Assembly: GCF_003704105.1 (NCBI RefSeq)
Contig: NZ_QUOQ01000002.1
Coordinates: 1 to 64,000, forward strand
Source: Brevundimonas lutea
GTDB lineage: Bacteria; Pseudomonadota; Alphaproteobacteria; Caulobacterales; Caulobacteraceae
Reading direction: 5' to 3'
DNA: 64,000 nucleotides
Shown here: positions 45,869 through 56,020 of the stretch, in pieces
How positions within the stretch are numbered: the stretch's first letter is position 1
Layout of the letters: each line of letters opens with the position of its first letter
Notes under the pieces: model-generated
Told to the model about the DNA's origin: nothing
Databases searched by the model: none
Seen by the model: only the letters and a program-made list of their open reading frames with translations
Position numbers and translations under genes: made by a program

Positions 45869-47650
45869 TCAGAACGCCTCCGCCGGCATCTGCATCAGCA
45901 CTTCGGCGCCGGACTGCAGCTTCTTCAGGTGGGCGCGGGCGTCGGGCAGGATGCGCTCGACGAAATAGCGGCCGGTCATCAGCTTGTTGGCGTGGAACGG
46001 ATCGTCCGAGCCTGCCTCGATCGCCGCCTGGGACGCCACCGCCATCTGGGCCCAGACATAGGCCAGGGCGGTCAGGCCGAAGATGTGCAGATAATCGGTC
46101 GAGGCGGCCCCGGCGTTGTCCGGGTTCTGCATGCCGTTCTGCATCAGCCACATCGAGGCCTCCTGCAGCGTGCCTTTGGACTTGGTCAGGCCCTCGATGA
46201 AGGGCTGGGTTGCTTCATTGCCGCCGTTCTCCCCCACGAAGGCGTCGATGTCGGCGAACCAGCTCATGATCGCGCGGCCGCCGTTGGCCGGCAGTTTGCG
46301 CCCCACCAGGTCCAGCGCCTGGATGCCGTTGGTGCCCTCATAGATCGGGGTGATGCGCGCATCGCGCAGATACTGGGACGCCGGGAAGTGCTCGGTATAG
46401 CCGGAGCCGCCGTGCACCTGCAGCGCCAGCGAGGCGGCGTGCAGCCCCTTGTCGGTCAGATAGGCCTTCACCACCGGGGTGATCAGGCCCATGTAATCCT
46501 TGGCCTTCTGGGCCGTGGCCTCGTCTGTCGAACGTTGCAGGTCGGCCTGGAGCGCGGTCCACAGAATGAAGGCGCGGCCGCCCTCGACGAAGGCCTTGGC
46601 CTCCAGCAGCATGCGCCGCACGTCGGGATGGACCAGAATCGGATCGGCCGGCCCGTCCGGGTTCTTGGTCCCGGTCAGGGCCCGGCCTTGCAGGCGGTCA
46701 TGAGCAAACTCCACGGCGGCCTGATAGGCGGCGTCGCCGATGGCCAAACCCTGTAGCCCGGTGCCCAGGCGGGCCTCGTTCATGACCACGAACATGTTGT
46801 TCATGCCCCGGCCTTCTTCGCCCAGCAGCCAGCCCTTGGCGTTCTCATAGGCCATGACGCAGGTGGCGTTGCCGTGGATGCCCATCTTGTGCTCGAGCCC
46901 CGCGCACGACACGCCGTTCCGCTCGCCCAGGGAGGCGTCGTCATTGACCAGGAACTTGGGCACGACGAACAGGCTCAGGCCCTTGATGCCGGGAACCGCC
47001 CCCTCCACCCGCGCCAGCACGGTGTGGATGATGTTGTCGGCGAAGTCGTGCTCGCCGGCCGAGATCCAGATCTTCTGACCGGTGATCGCATAGCTGCCGT
47101 CGCCGTTGGGGACGGCTTTGGTGCGGACCATACCCAGGTCGGTGCCGCACTGGGGCTCGGTCAGGTTCATGGTGCCGGTCCATTCGCCCGACGCCATTTT
47201 CGGCAGATACTTGTTTTTGATCTCGTCCGAGCCCGCGGCCTCGATGCCGTGGAAGGCGCCGGCGGTCAGGCCGGGGTACATCGAAAACGCCGCCGAGGCC
47301 GCCGCCGTGAACTGGCCCACCGCCATGGCGATCATGGCCGGCAGACCCTGGCCGCCGTATTTCGGATCGAAGGCCAGGCTGGTCCAGCCGGCCTCGACCA
47401 TCTGCTGATAGGCCTCCTTCCAGCCGGGTGGGGTTGTGACCACGTCGCCCTCGATCTTGCAGCCGACCTGATCGCCGACCCGGTTGATCGGGGCGATGAC
47501 TTCTTCCGCGAACTTGCCGCCCTCCTCCAGCACCTGATCGATCAGGTCGCGCGACAGGTCCGCCCCTTCCAGATGGTTGGCGTAGCGGTCGACCTTCAGC
47601 ACGTCGTTCAGGATGAAGCTGAGGTCGCGGACGGGCGCCTTGTAGGCCAT
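45869..47650 (-). CDS. Acyl-CoA dehydrogenase of the FadE/DmdC type
   Basis: 593 residues, with a long N-terminal segment and a C-terminal helical extension absent from small acyl-CoA dehydrogenases. MNLTEPQCGTDLGMVRTKA, IWISAGEHDF, LQVHGGSGYTEHFPASQYLRDARITPIYEGTNGIQALDLVGRK with the YEGT catalytic glutamate. Resembles the DmdC-like, FadE-like dehydrogenases. With the downstream partner it would supply two chain-length or branched substrate ranges. Follows the MerR regulator by 3 bp. Confidence 0.92.
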   Translation of the reverse strand: MAYKAPVRDLSFILNDVLKVDRYANHLEGADLSRDLIDQVLEEGGKFAEEVIAPINRVGDQVGCKIEGDVVTTPPGWKEAYQQMVEAGWTSLAFDPKYGGQGLPAMIAMAVGQFTAAASAAFSMYPGLTAGAFHGIEAAGSDEIKNKYLPKMASGEWTGTMNLTEPQCGTDLGMVRTKAVPNGDGSYAITGQKIWISAGEHDFADNIIHTVLARVEGAVPGIKGLSLFVVPKFLVNDDASLGERNGVSCAGLEHKMGIHGNATCVMAYENAKGWLLGEEGRGMNNMFVVMNEARLGTGLQGLAIGDAAYQAAVEFAHDRLQGRALTGTKNPDGPADPILVHPDVRRMLLEAKAFVEGGRAFILWTALQADLQRSTDEATAQKAKDYMGLITPVVKAYLTDKGLHAASLALQVHGGSGYTEHFPASQYLRDARITPIYEGTNGIQALDLVGRKLPANGGRAIMSWFADIDAFVGENGGNEATQPFIEGLTKSKGTLQEASMWLMQNGMQNPDNAGAASTDYLHIFGLTALAYVWAQMAVASQAAIEAGSDDPFHANKLMTGRYFVERILPDARAHLKKLQSGAEVLMQMPAEAF

Positions 47651-47653
47651 GGA

Positions 47654-48145
47654 TCAGGCTCTCGCTTTGAAGGGATGCGGGTCGGGATTGAGGTGGGCCT
47701 TGAGCACGCTGGCATAGGCCTCGGCGCCCGGCAGCAGGTCGGGGCGGTGTTCCAGAAGCTTGGACTCCATCCAGGCGCAGGCCTCCTCGGCCGTCTGGAT
47801 GGCGCCGTCGATATCGTCGCGCTGCTGCTTCAGGGTCTCGATCTGGGCCCGGTGGCGGCGCAGGGCGATGGCCATCTGATGGACGTTGTGGTCCTTGCGG
47901 TCATAGAGATCCATCATCTCGCGGATCTCCTGCAGGCTGAAGCCGATGCGCCGGCCCCGCAGGATCAGCTTCAGCCGCGCCCGGTCGCGGGCGTCATAGA
48001 CCCGGGTCTGGCCCTTGCGCGCAGGGGTCAGCAGGCCCTTGTCCTCATAGAAGCGCAGCGCCCGCGCGGTCGCCGAAAATTCGCGGCACAGCTGGCGGAT
48101 GGAATAGGTGCGGTGCTCGTCGGCGATGGCCATGCCGCGAGTCAT
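47654..48145 (-). CDS. MerR-family regulator (LiuR-like) of acyl-CoA dehydrogenases
   Basis: 163 residues. The helix-turn-helix YSIRQLCREFSATARALRFYEDKGLLTPARKGQTRVYDARDRARLKLILRGRRIGFSLQEI at 14-75 is a MerR DNA reader, followed by a dimer coiled coil and a short acyl-CoA-binding-size tail without metal cysteines. LiuR-type regulators control branched-chain amino-acid and fatty-acid degradation genes. The two acyl-CoA dehydrogenases follow in the same direction. A palindrome covers its own start (48149-48164). Confidence 0.85.
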   Translation of the reverse strand: MTRGMAIADEHRTYSIRQLCREFSATARALRFYEDKGLLTPARKGQTRVYDARDRARLKLILRGRRIGFSLQEIREMMDLYDRKDHNVHQMAIALRRHRAQIETLKQQRDDIDGAIQTAEEACAWMESKLLEHRPDLLPGAEAYASVLKAHLNPDPHPFKARA

Positions 48146-48148
48146 AAC

Positions 48149-48164
48149 TTGACGTGAACGTAAA
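48149..48164. promoter_or_regulatory. Palindromic MerR/LiuR-type operator at the regulator start
   Basis: TTGACGTGAACGTAAA has near-perfect dyad symmetry (half-sites TTGACGT and ACGTAAA; consensus TTKACGT around GA). It lies 3 bases before the MerR ATG and about 55 bases before the divergent oxidoreductase start. I recall a very similar 16-bp palindrome as the LiuR consensus. Autoregulation of the regulator and the acyl-CoA dehydrogenases is inferred. Confidence 0.6.
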
Positions 48165-48219
48165 GGGAAGCCGTTTGCCCCGAGGCGAACCGGCAGAGAG
48201 CCTGGGAGTTAGCGAAGTC

Positions 48220-49256
48220 ATGCCCCTGAACGTCGCCCTGATCGGCTTCGGCTATGCCGGCCGCACCTTTCACGCCCCGCTGATCCACGCGGTCGAGGGG
48301 CTGACCCTGCACACAGTAGTGACGTCACGGCCGGACGAGGCGGGGGAACTGGCGGCGGGCGCGCGGCTGGTCGCTACGCCCGAGGAGGCATTCGCCGATC
48401 CGGCCGTCGATCTGGTGGTCATCGCCGCGCCCAACGATCGGCACGCGCCTCTGGCGATACAGGCGCTGGAAGCCGGCAAGGCTGTGGTGGTCGACAAGCC
48501 GTTCGCCCTCGATCTGGCCGCGGCCCGCGGAGTGGTCGAAGTGGCGGACCGGACAGGCCGCCTGCTCAGCGTCTTTCACAACCGTCGCTGGGACGCGGAC
48601 TTCCTGACGCTCCAGGCGCTGATCGCCGAGGGCCACCTGGGCCGCGTCGCCCGGTTCGAGAGCCGTTTCGACCGCTATCGACCCGAAGTGCGCGACCGCT
48701 GGCGCGAGGCCGATGTGCCGGGTGCGGGCGTGTGGATGGATCTCGGCCCGCACCTGATCGATCAGGCGCTGAGACTGTTCGGTCCGCCCCGCTCCGTCTT
48801 CGCCCGCATCGGCGCCGATCGGGATGGGGCGAAAGCCGACGACGCCTTTCTGGCTGTGCTCGACTACGACCGCCTGACCGTCACCCTCGGCGCCGACATG
48901 CTGAGCCCAGCCGGGACGCCGCGCCTGATCGTCCAGGGAACCGGAGGCGGTTGGATCAAGCACGGCCTAGATGCGCAGGAGGACGCCATGAAGGCGGGCG
49001 TCCGGCCGGGAGACGCCTTTGAAGGCCGCGCCTGGGGGGCCGATCCCCGCCCCGGCTGCCTGACCGACGCTGGGGGGACCGAGAGCCAGACGACCGGCGT
49101 CGGCGGCGACTACCGCGCCTATTACGCCGGCGTGCGCGACGCCCTGCTGGGGAGCGGCCCGAACCCGGTCCCGTCCGCAGAGGCCCTGGCTGTCATGGCC
49201 GTGATCGACGCCGGTCGCGAGAGCGCCCGAACGGGCTGCGCGGTCGCGCCCGTGAT

Positions 49257-49260
<4 letters not shown>
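48220..49260 (+). CDS. Gfo/Idh/MocA oxidoreductase (YhhX-like)
   Basis: 346 residues. NAD-binding GFGYAGRTFHAPLI (9-22), VVDKPFALDLAAARG with the catalytic lysine (about 93), HNRRWDADFLTLQALIAEGHLG and WMDLGPHLIDQALRLFG with the substrate-binding Asp/His. Sugar or inositol-like dehydrogenase; substrate not deducible. ATG 48220 has GGGAG upstream. Divergent from the MerR gene, so its transcription may also feel the operator. Confidence 0.87.
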
Positions 49261-50122
<862 letters not shown>

Positions 50123-50123
<1 letters not shown>

Positions 50124-51124
50124 CAGGCGGGCTCCTGCTGGGAGATGCAGTGGAACGAGCCGCCGCCGGTGAGGATGGCGGTGGAGGGCAGGGGGATGAT
50201 CTGGCGGTCGGGGAACACCGTCGCCAAGGCCTCGCAGGCGAGGCGGCCGGCAGTCTCGTCGCCATAGGTGGGCACGATCACCGCGCCGTTGGCGATCAGG
50301 AAGTTCATGTGGCTGGCCGGGACCGGTCGCTCGTCCTCGTCGCCGACGAAGCCGGGCGAGGGCACGCGCAGCACGCGGATCGGCCGCCCCTCGGCGTCGG
50401 TCATGGCGGCGAGGGTTCGCGCCGTCTCGTCATAGACATCGGCGTTCGGATCGTTGCGGCCGAACGCGATCGGACAGGCGACGACGCCCGGCGCGACGAA
50501 GCGGGCCAGGTTGTCGACATGGCCGTCGGTGTGGTCGTTCAAGAGGCCGTCGCCCAGCCACAGCACCGTTCTCGCGCCTAGGGCCTCGGCCAGGGCGGCC
50601 TCGGCCTTGTTGGCGGTCCAACCGGGGTTGCGGTTGGGATTGAGCAGGCACTGACGGGTGGTCAGGATGGTCCCGGCCCCGTCGTGGTCCAGCGCCCCGC
50701 CCTCCAGAATGAAGTCGTGGCGCAGTAGCTCGTCGCCGGCGTGGTCGGCGATCTGGCCGGCGACCTCGTCGTCGTGCGGCAGGTCGTATTTTCCGCCCCA
50801 GCCGTTGAACCGGAAGCCATGAGCGCGGCCGCCGGCGTCGAAGATCGGGCCGGTGTCCCTCAGCCAGATGTCGCCGAACCGCCCGGCGACCACCTCGACC
50901 CCCTCGACACCGGCGAAGCGGACGCGGGCGTCGGCCAAGGCGTCGTCATGGCCGACCAGCAGACGCACCTGCTCCCGACCCGGCCCGGCCAGGGCGCGGA
51001 CCAGGGCCTCGACCTCGCCCTGAGCAGCCGCGAGGTCGTCCTCCCACAGCTCGACATGGCTGGGCCAGCCGACCCACATGGCGCGGTGCGGCGACCATTC
51101 GGCGGGGATCAAACGGTCGGTCAT
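50123..51124 (-). CDS. aguA: Agmatine deiminase AguA
   Basis: 333 residues of the PAD-like amidinotransferase fold. WVGWPSHVELWEDDL, GDIWLRDTGPI, GWGGKYDLPHDDEV, GDGLLNDHTDGHVDNLARFV and the catalytic GGGSFHC (Cys326) close to the C-terminus match agmatine deiminase. Converts agmatine to N-carbamoylputrescine, upstream of AguB. Gives a putrescine route independent of ornithine decarboxylase. Confidence 0.95.
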
Positions 51125-51213
51125 GCGGCGGGCCTCTCGGAAACACGGTGGCGCCAGATAGGCACGGGTGCGCCCGGGATCAACGCTCGTGAGCTCGGCC
51201 CGACCAAAGTGAA

Positions 51214-51241
51214 AGGGGCGGACCGTCGCCGGTCCGCCCCT
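51214..51241 (-). terminator. Terminator of the TonB-receptor gene
   Basis: AGGGGCGGACC (51214-51224) pairs with GGTCCGCCCCT (51231-51241), an 11-bp stem with a 6-nt loop. Read on the minus strand it is followed by TTCACTTT, a weak T-tract. Starts 28 bases past the receptor stop. Confidence 0.7.
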
Positions 51242-51269
51242 CCCGTTTCGTCAGCTTCCGATCCGAGGA

Positions 51270-54200
51270 TCAGAACTTGTAGCGGACACCGATCTTGGCC
51301 TGCCACACCGAATTGGTGGCGAAGGTCGCCGGGTTACGCTCGCTGAAGGTGCTGTAGAGGTACTGGTTGCCCACGATCGAGGCGCCGACATTGCCCGAGA
51401 AGTACGGGAAGCCGACCTGCTGGATCGTGCCCCACTCGTCGTTCAGCAGGTTGCCGAAGTTCTCGATCACGCCGTAGGCCTCGAGCTTGGCGCCGCCGGG
51501 GAAGAAGGCCGGCAGCTCTTGCGAGATGCTCAGGTCCACCGTGGTGACGTAAGGCGAGTTGAAGGCGTTCCGAGGCGAGATCTGACCGGCGTAGTTGATC
51601 AGACCCGTGCGCTGCAGGAAGTCATTGAAGTCGGCCAGGTTGAAGGCCGAGCCGAAGGTCACCAGCGGGTCGCTGGTGGCCGTGACCATGCCGCTCGAAT
51701 CCACCTGCGGCACATAGAGCAGCTGGCGGTTCGTGGAGATCGATTCGCCGAAGAAGTTGGAGGCGTAGGTGTAGCTGAACGGCAGACCCGAGCGACGCTG
51801 GGCATAGATGCCGAAGCGCGTGCGATAGTCGCCGAAGAAGGCCTTGGAGTAGTTCAGGCTCAGCTTCAGGGCATGCTCGATCTCGTAGTTCGAGGTCGCC
51901 AGGGTCGGGTTGTTCGGATCGAACAGACCGATGTTGCCGAAGTTGGAGCTGGCGGTCGACGACGTGGCCGGCGAACGATCCAGCGTGTCCAGCCACGTGT
52001 AGCTGAAGTTGAAGCCGAAGCCTTCCAGCCAGCCGTCGTACCAGTCCTTGCCCAGCGAGACGGCGAACTGATCGGTCTCACCGCCTTCGAAGTTGGTCAG
52101 CATGAGGACCTGCTGACCGCTGCGGACCGGGTTGCGCCCGAAGATCGGACGACCGTCGGGCGCCGTGCCGGTGATGGTCTCGTTCATCGACAGGTCGATC
52201 CAGCCCACCTCGTTCTCGAGCTCGGTGTGGACGTACTCGGCCGTCGCGTTCCAGCCGTCGCCCATGCCCCAGCGGGTCAGGTCGAAGAACTTGTTCACGC
52301 CCAGCGAGGCCTTCCACACGGTCGGGGTGACGAAGGCCGGATCGATCAGGTTGATGTTGCCGGTGCCCAGGTTCGCCGAGGCCGTGACGTTGTCCTTCAG
52401 CTGCTGGTTCGGATCGAAGCCGTCGACATTCTCGAGGATCGAGTTATCCGCGCACTCACCGAAGTTGCGGGCGAAGTTCGATTGATAGTCGTTGACCGTA
52501 CCGGGAACATTGACCTTGCACTGGAACGAGCCAGTGAGGTTGCCGGGGTTCGAGTAGCTGTTCGAAATCCAGACGTTCGGCGAGCCACCCTGGAACCGGC
52601 CGATGCCGCCGTAAACGGTCAGGCTTGGATCCGGACGCCAGTTGAAACCGAAGCGCGGCTGGACCACCGCGATACCGTCCAGGTTCTTGGTGTTCTCGAA
52701 GCCGAAGCGATCGAAGAAGCCCTGGTTGTACTGGGGTTCGTCGTCCGAGGTGTACCAGTCATACCGGACGCCCATGGTCAGGGTCAGCTCCGGCGTGGCC
52801 TGCCATTCATCCTGCAGATACAGGCTGTTCTGCGCGTACTTGAAGGCTGCGGCGCCGTCGTTCTTGTCGTTCGAGGCGGCGTTGGTGTAGCCGACCGAAG
52901 ACGCGCGTCGCGCCCGATAGTCGTCGAGCGAGGCGAACTCGTACTCGCCGTTCGCGACCTGGACGAACAGGTTGAAGATGTCCTGCTCCTCGCGCTCGTA
53001 GCCGCCAGTGAAGCGGTGGCCGAAGCCCGGGGTCCAGTTGCCGACCGCGCGGAAGGTCGTGGTGTCGATGGTCAGTTCATTGGCGTGACGCGACCGTTCC
53101 GGGCCAAGCCGGATGGACCGGCGCGGGCCAGTCTGCGTACCGAACGGGCTGTCGAGATAGACTTGGAAGGCGGCGAAGTCGCTGCCGGCCAAGGGGCTGG
53201 AGACGTTCTCGACTTCCTTGGTGGCAAACGACAGTTCGGTCGAGAAGGTGTCGGTCCAGTCCGAGAAAATCTGACCCTTGATCGACTTCAGATTGGTCAC
53301 ATAGCTGTAGGCTTGCGACAGCAGGCCGACCGACGGGTAGGTGCCCGAGGTCGAGGTGCCGTTCAGGCGCAGGTCGCCGCCCTCGGTCTGCTGATACGAC
53401 AGCACCGCGCGATGACGGTCGTTGATGTTCCAGTCCAGCTTGCCGAACCACTTTTCGTCCTCGACCGTGAGGTTCGAGGCGGCCCAGTCCAGCGGGTCGT
53501 AGCCGTAGACGTCCTGGGTGATCTGACGAACCAGGTCGATGTCGGCCTGGGTGATGCCATCAACCTCGTTCGGCACGCCCGAGCCTTCGGGCCCGAGCAG
53601 GTTCGGCTGGGTGGATTCGAAGAACTCGTAGTTCAGCAGGAAGAACAGGCGGTCACGCAGGATCGGACCCGACAGGGTGGCGCCCCACGTGGTCTCTTCG
53701 AACTCGCCGCTGATGGCCGGCGGGTTCATGCGCTCGCCGGTGACGAAGTCCTCGTAGCTGAAGGTATTGCCCAGCAGGCCGTCGTTGGTGGTTTCGTAGA
53801 AGGCCTCGCCTTCAAACTCGTTTCCGCCCGACTTGGTGACCGAGTTGATCACGCCGCCGGTGAAGCTGCCGTACTGGACGCCATACGGGGCGACATCGAC
53901 CGACACCGCTTCCAGCACGCCGATGGAGATCGGGGTGCCGACGGTGGGATAGCCGTTGCCGTTCAGGCCGAAGTCGTCGCCCTGACGCACGCCGTCGATC
54001 AGGAAGGCGTTGTAGCGGGTGTTCTGGCCGCCGATGGACAGCGCGTTGTTGTTGGTCGGGTCGACCGTGGCGAACGGCGAGGTGCGGACGAAGTCCTTGA
54101 TGTCGCGGCTGATCGACGGAAGCGTCTCAAGGTCGTTCAGACCGAAGGTCGAACGCGGGGCGGTCTTGCGGGCGCCCGGACGGACGCCGGTGACCACAAT

Positions 54201-54575
54201 CTCTTCCAGCTCGGTCGCGCCGGCGTCGGCGCCGCCGCTCAGCAGCAGGTCCAGGTTGGCCGGAACGCCGATGCCGATCGAAGGCAGGATGGCCGATTCC
54301 GGCTCGATGCCCGCCGCCGAAACCGTGACTTCGTAGGGGCCGCCGACGCGCAGGTTGCGCGCGTCGTACAGACCGCTTTCGTCGGTCAGGGTGGTGGTCG
54401 AGGTGCCCGACGGTGCGTGGGTGATGGTCACGGTCGCGCCCGAGACGGGCATGCCGCTCGCATCGACGATCTGGCCGCGGATGCCCCCGGTTGTTTCCTG
54501 GGCGAAGACGGCCGTCGAGGCGGCCAGCGCGATCACGGCCGCCGAAGCGCCGTAGGCGAACCTGCTTTTCAGCAT
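51270..54575 (-). CDS. Oar-like TonB-dependent receptor with carboxypeptidase-regulatory N-domain
   Basis: 1101 residues. A signal peptide (1-26, STAVFAQ) leads to an Ig-like CarboxypepD_reg domain (about 30-105; GGIRGQIVDASGMPVSGATVTITH, GLYDARNLRVGGPYEVTVSAAGIE), then the plug (about 120-230; EEIVVTGVRPGARKTAPRSTF, NTRYNAFLIDGVRQGDDFG) and a 22-strand barrel ending in a terminal Phe (KIGVRYKF). Oar-type receptors import large or unknown substrates. Start at ATG 54575, since residues before are promoter-derived. A PHO box lies 110 bp upstream, hinting at phosphate or phospho-ester uptake. Confidence 0.9.
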   Translation of the reverse strand: MLKSRFAYGASAAVIALAASTAVFAQETTGGIRGQIVDASGMPVSGATVTITHAPSGTSTTTLTDESGLYDARNLRVGGPYEVTVSAAGIEPESAILPSIGIGVPANLDLLLSGGADAGATELEEIVVTGVRPGARKTAPRSTFGLNDLETLPSISRDIKDFVRTSPFATVDPTNNNALSIGGQNTRYNAFLIDGVRQGDDFGLNGNGYPTVGTPISIGVLEAVSVDVAPYGVQYGSFTGGVINSVTKSGGNEFEGEAFYETTNDGLLGNTFSYEDFVTGERMNPPAISGEFEETTWGATLSGPILRDRLFFLLNYEFFESTQPNLLGPEGSGVPNEVDGITQADIDLVRQITQDVYGYDPLDWAASNLTVEDEKWFGKLDWNINDRHRAVLSYQQTEGGDLRLNGTSTSGTYPSVGLLSQAYSYVTNLKSIKGQIFSDWTDTFSTELSFATKEVENVSSPLAGSDFAAFQVYLDSPFGTQTGPRRSIRLGPERSRHANELTIDTTTFRAVGNWTPGFGHRFTGGYEREEQDIFNLFVQVANGEYEFASLDDYRARRASSVGYTNAASNDKNDGAAAFKYAQNSLYLQDEWQATPELTLTMGVRYDWYTSDDEPQYNQGFFDRFGFENTKNLDGIAVVQPRFGFNWRPDPSLTVYGGIGRFQGGSPNVWISNSYSNPGNLTGSFQCKVNVPGTVNDYQSNFARNFGECADNSILENVDGFDPNQQLKDNVTASANLGTGNINLIDPAFVTPTVWKASLGVNKFFDLTRWGMGDGWNATAEYVHTELENEVGWIDLSMNETITGTAPDGRPIFGRNPVRSGQQVLMLTNFEGGETDQFAVSLGKDWYDGWLEGFGFNFSYTWLDTLDRSPATSSTASSNFGNIGLFDPNNPTLATSNYEIEHALKLSLNYSKAFFGDYRTRFGIYAQRRSGLPFSYTYASNFFGESISTNRQLLYVPQVDSSGMVTATSDPLVTFGSAFNLADFNDFLQRTGLINYAGQISPRNAFNSPYVTTVDLSISQELPAFFPGGAKLEAYGVIENFGNLLNDEWGTIQQVGFPYFSGNVGASIVGNQYLYSTFSERNPATFATNSVWQAKIGVRYKF

Positions 54576-54657
54576 TTCTAGAATGTCCCCTCTGCGCGCG
54601 CACGGCCGCCCCAGAGTGGGACGCATCTACGTGGACGCCAGCTAACGAGTGGGCACT

Positions 54658-54713
54658 CCTTTAAGCGCGACTCGCCTCCGATGGGCGACAGATTCGTGAC
54701 AGAGATATGACTT
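54658..54713 (-). promoter_or_regulatory. PHO box upstream of the Oar-like receptor
   Basis: On the minus strand CTGTCAC-GAAT-CTGTCGC (54702 to 54685) matches the PhoB box: two 7-bp half-sites spaced 4 bp. A third weaker half-site AAGTCAT (54713-54707) precedes it in the same 11-bp register. Downstream, TAAAGG (54663-54658) is a candidate -10, placed 21 bases away instead of 10 at pstC, a one-turn difference. About 110 bp upstream of the receptor ATG. Confidence 0.7.
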
Positions 54714-54764
54714 CCCGGGAGTCGTTGCTGCGTTGCAACACCGGCGTTGCCCGAGCATGGGGTC

Positions 54765-55223
54765 TCAGGCCGGCGCGACCATCTGCATCGCCAGCCATTC
54801 CGCGACCAGAGCCGGCTTCGGTTCGCCTTCGATTTCCACGGTCAGGGTGTGCTTCAGCAGCCACCGCCCCGCGCCCTTGTCCTCAGCCGACATCAGGACG
54901 AAGCGGCCGCGAACGCGCGCGCCGGAGGGAACGGGCGTCAGGAAGCGGACCCGGTCCAGGCCGTAGTTGAGGCCCATCATGACCCCATCCAGCGGGCGCA
55001 CGGCGTCATAGCTCATGGCCGAGGCCAGGCTGAGGGTCAGGAACCCGTGCGCCACGGTCCCACCGAGCGGTGTCTGGGCCGCCAGCTTCGGATCGGTGTG
55101 GATGAACTGCCGATCCTCGGTGACCTCGGCGAAGGCGTCGATCCGCGCCTGGTCCAGGGTGAACCAGCGGCTGACCCCGACCTCCTGGCCGATGAGAGCG
55201 GGCAGTTCGGCGACGGTGGGCAT
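54765..55223 (-). CDS. MaoC-like (R)-enoyl-CoA hydratase
   Basis: 152 residues with a hot-dog fold. ARIDAFAEVTEDRQFIHTDPKLAAQTPLGGTVAHGFLTLSLASAMS contains the hydratase-2 Asp/His pair (D of EDRQFIH, H of FIHTDP). Hydrates trans-2-enoyl-CoA to the (R)-3-hydroxy form for PHA or lipid use. Start ATG 55223. Followed upstream on the strand by the hydrolase gene, 11 bp apart. Confidence 0.9.
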   Translation of the reverse strand: MPTVAELPALIGQEVGVSRWFTLDQARIDAFAEVTEDRQFIHTDPKLAAQTPLGGTVAHGFLTLSLASAMSYDAVRPLDGVMMGLNYGLDRVRFLTPVPSGARVRGRFVLMSAEDKGAGRWLLKHTLTVEIEGEPKPALVAEWLAMQMVAPA

Positions 55224-55234
55224 GGACGAAACTC

Positions 55235-55978
55235 CTAGAGGGCACGCAGACGATCGACGGCGGCGATCAGGCGATCGAGGTCTTGAGGCCGGGAAAGGCG
55301 GTGGTCGCCATCCTCGATCAACTCCAGGGTGACGTCGGCGCCCTCGATCAGATCGACCGTACGCAGCGCATGACGCCACGGCACGCTGTCGTCCAGCCGG
55401 CCCTGGAGAATATGGATCGCTCCGGCGGCGCGGATGGGCGCGTCGAGGATGAGGCGATCGCGCGCCTCCTCGAACATCCGGCGGGTCAGGACATAGTCGC
55501 CCAAGCCCTTCTCCGAGATCATCGCCTCGCCGTCCCGCAGGATGGCCTGGCGCGTGTGGTCCTCCAGCGAGGGCCACATCAGCCGCTCGGTGAAGTCGGC
55601 CGCCGGGGCGATCAGCACGGTGGCGGCGATCCGCTCCGGCCTCATGGTCTGCAACAGAAGGGCCAGCCATCCTCCCAGAGACGAGCCGACCGGCAGCACC
55701 GGCCCCTCGATGGCGTCGATCATGGCGGCCGCGTCCTCGGCCCAGCGACCAATGGTGGCCTGGCGCCAGTCGCCCGAGGAGGCGCCATGGGCGAAGTGGT
55801 CGAACCGGACATAGGCCCAGCCGCGCTCGGCCGCCGCCTGGTCCAGCGCCAAGGCCTTGGTCCCCTCCATGTCGGATCGAAATCCCCCGATCCACAAAAC
55901 GGTGGGGCCTGTTCCCTCCCGCCGATGATAGGCCAGGGTTTCGCCGTCGGGCCGGCGGAGGCGTTGGAGTTCGGTCAT
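55235..55978 (-). CDS. Alpha/beta hydrolase
   Basis: 247 residues. VLWIGGFRSDMEGTKALALDQAAAERGWAYVRFDHFAHGASSG with the oxyanion region, nucleophile elbow VGSSLGGWLAL (Ser about 99), Asp in LQGRLDDSVPW (about 195) and His in EDGDHRLSRPQDL (about 225). The cluster resembles mitochondrial ABHD10-like thioesterases. Cytosolic; substrate unknown. Divergent from the 56080 operon; the GACAAG palindromes lie between them. Confidence 0.87.
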   Translation of the reverse strand: MTELQRLRRPDGETLAYHRREGTGPTVLWIGGFRSDMEGTKALALDQAAAERGWAYVRFDHFAHGASSGDWRQATIGRWAEDAAAMIDAIEGPVLPVGSSLGGWLALLLQTMRPERIAATVLIAPAADFTERLMWPSLEDHTRQAILRDGEAMISEKGLGDYVLTRRMFEEARDRLILDAPIRAAGAIHILQGRLDDSVPWRHALRTVDLIEGADVTLELIEDGDHRLSRPQDLDRLIAAVDRLRAL

Positions 55979-56020
55979 GGGCTCTGGCTATCGAACCAGT
56001 CTTTCCGCCACAAGCGAGTT

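Noticed and set aside
51519-54581. A 1020-codon open frame on the plus strand antisense to the TonB receptor
   Set aside because: Its residues are the shadow of a codon-biased receptor gene; no start region, family motif or RBS, and the receptor frame shows signal peptide, plug and barrel end.
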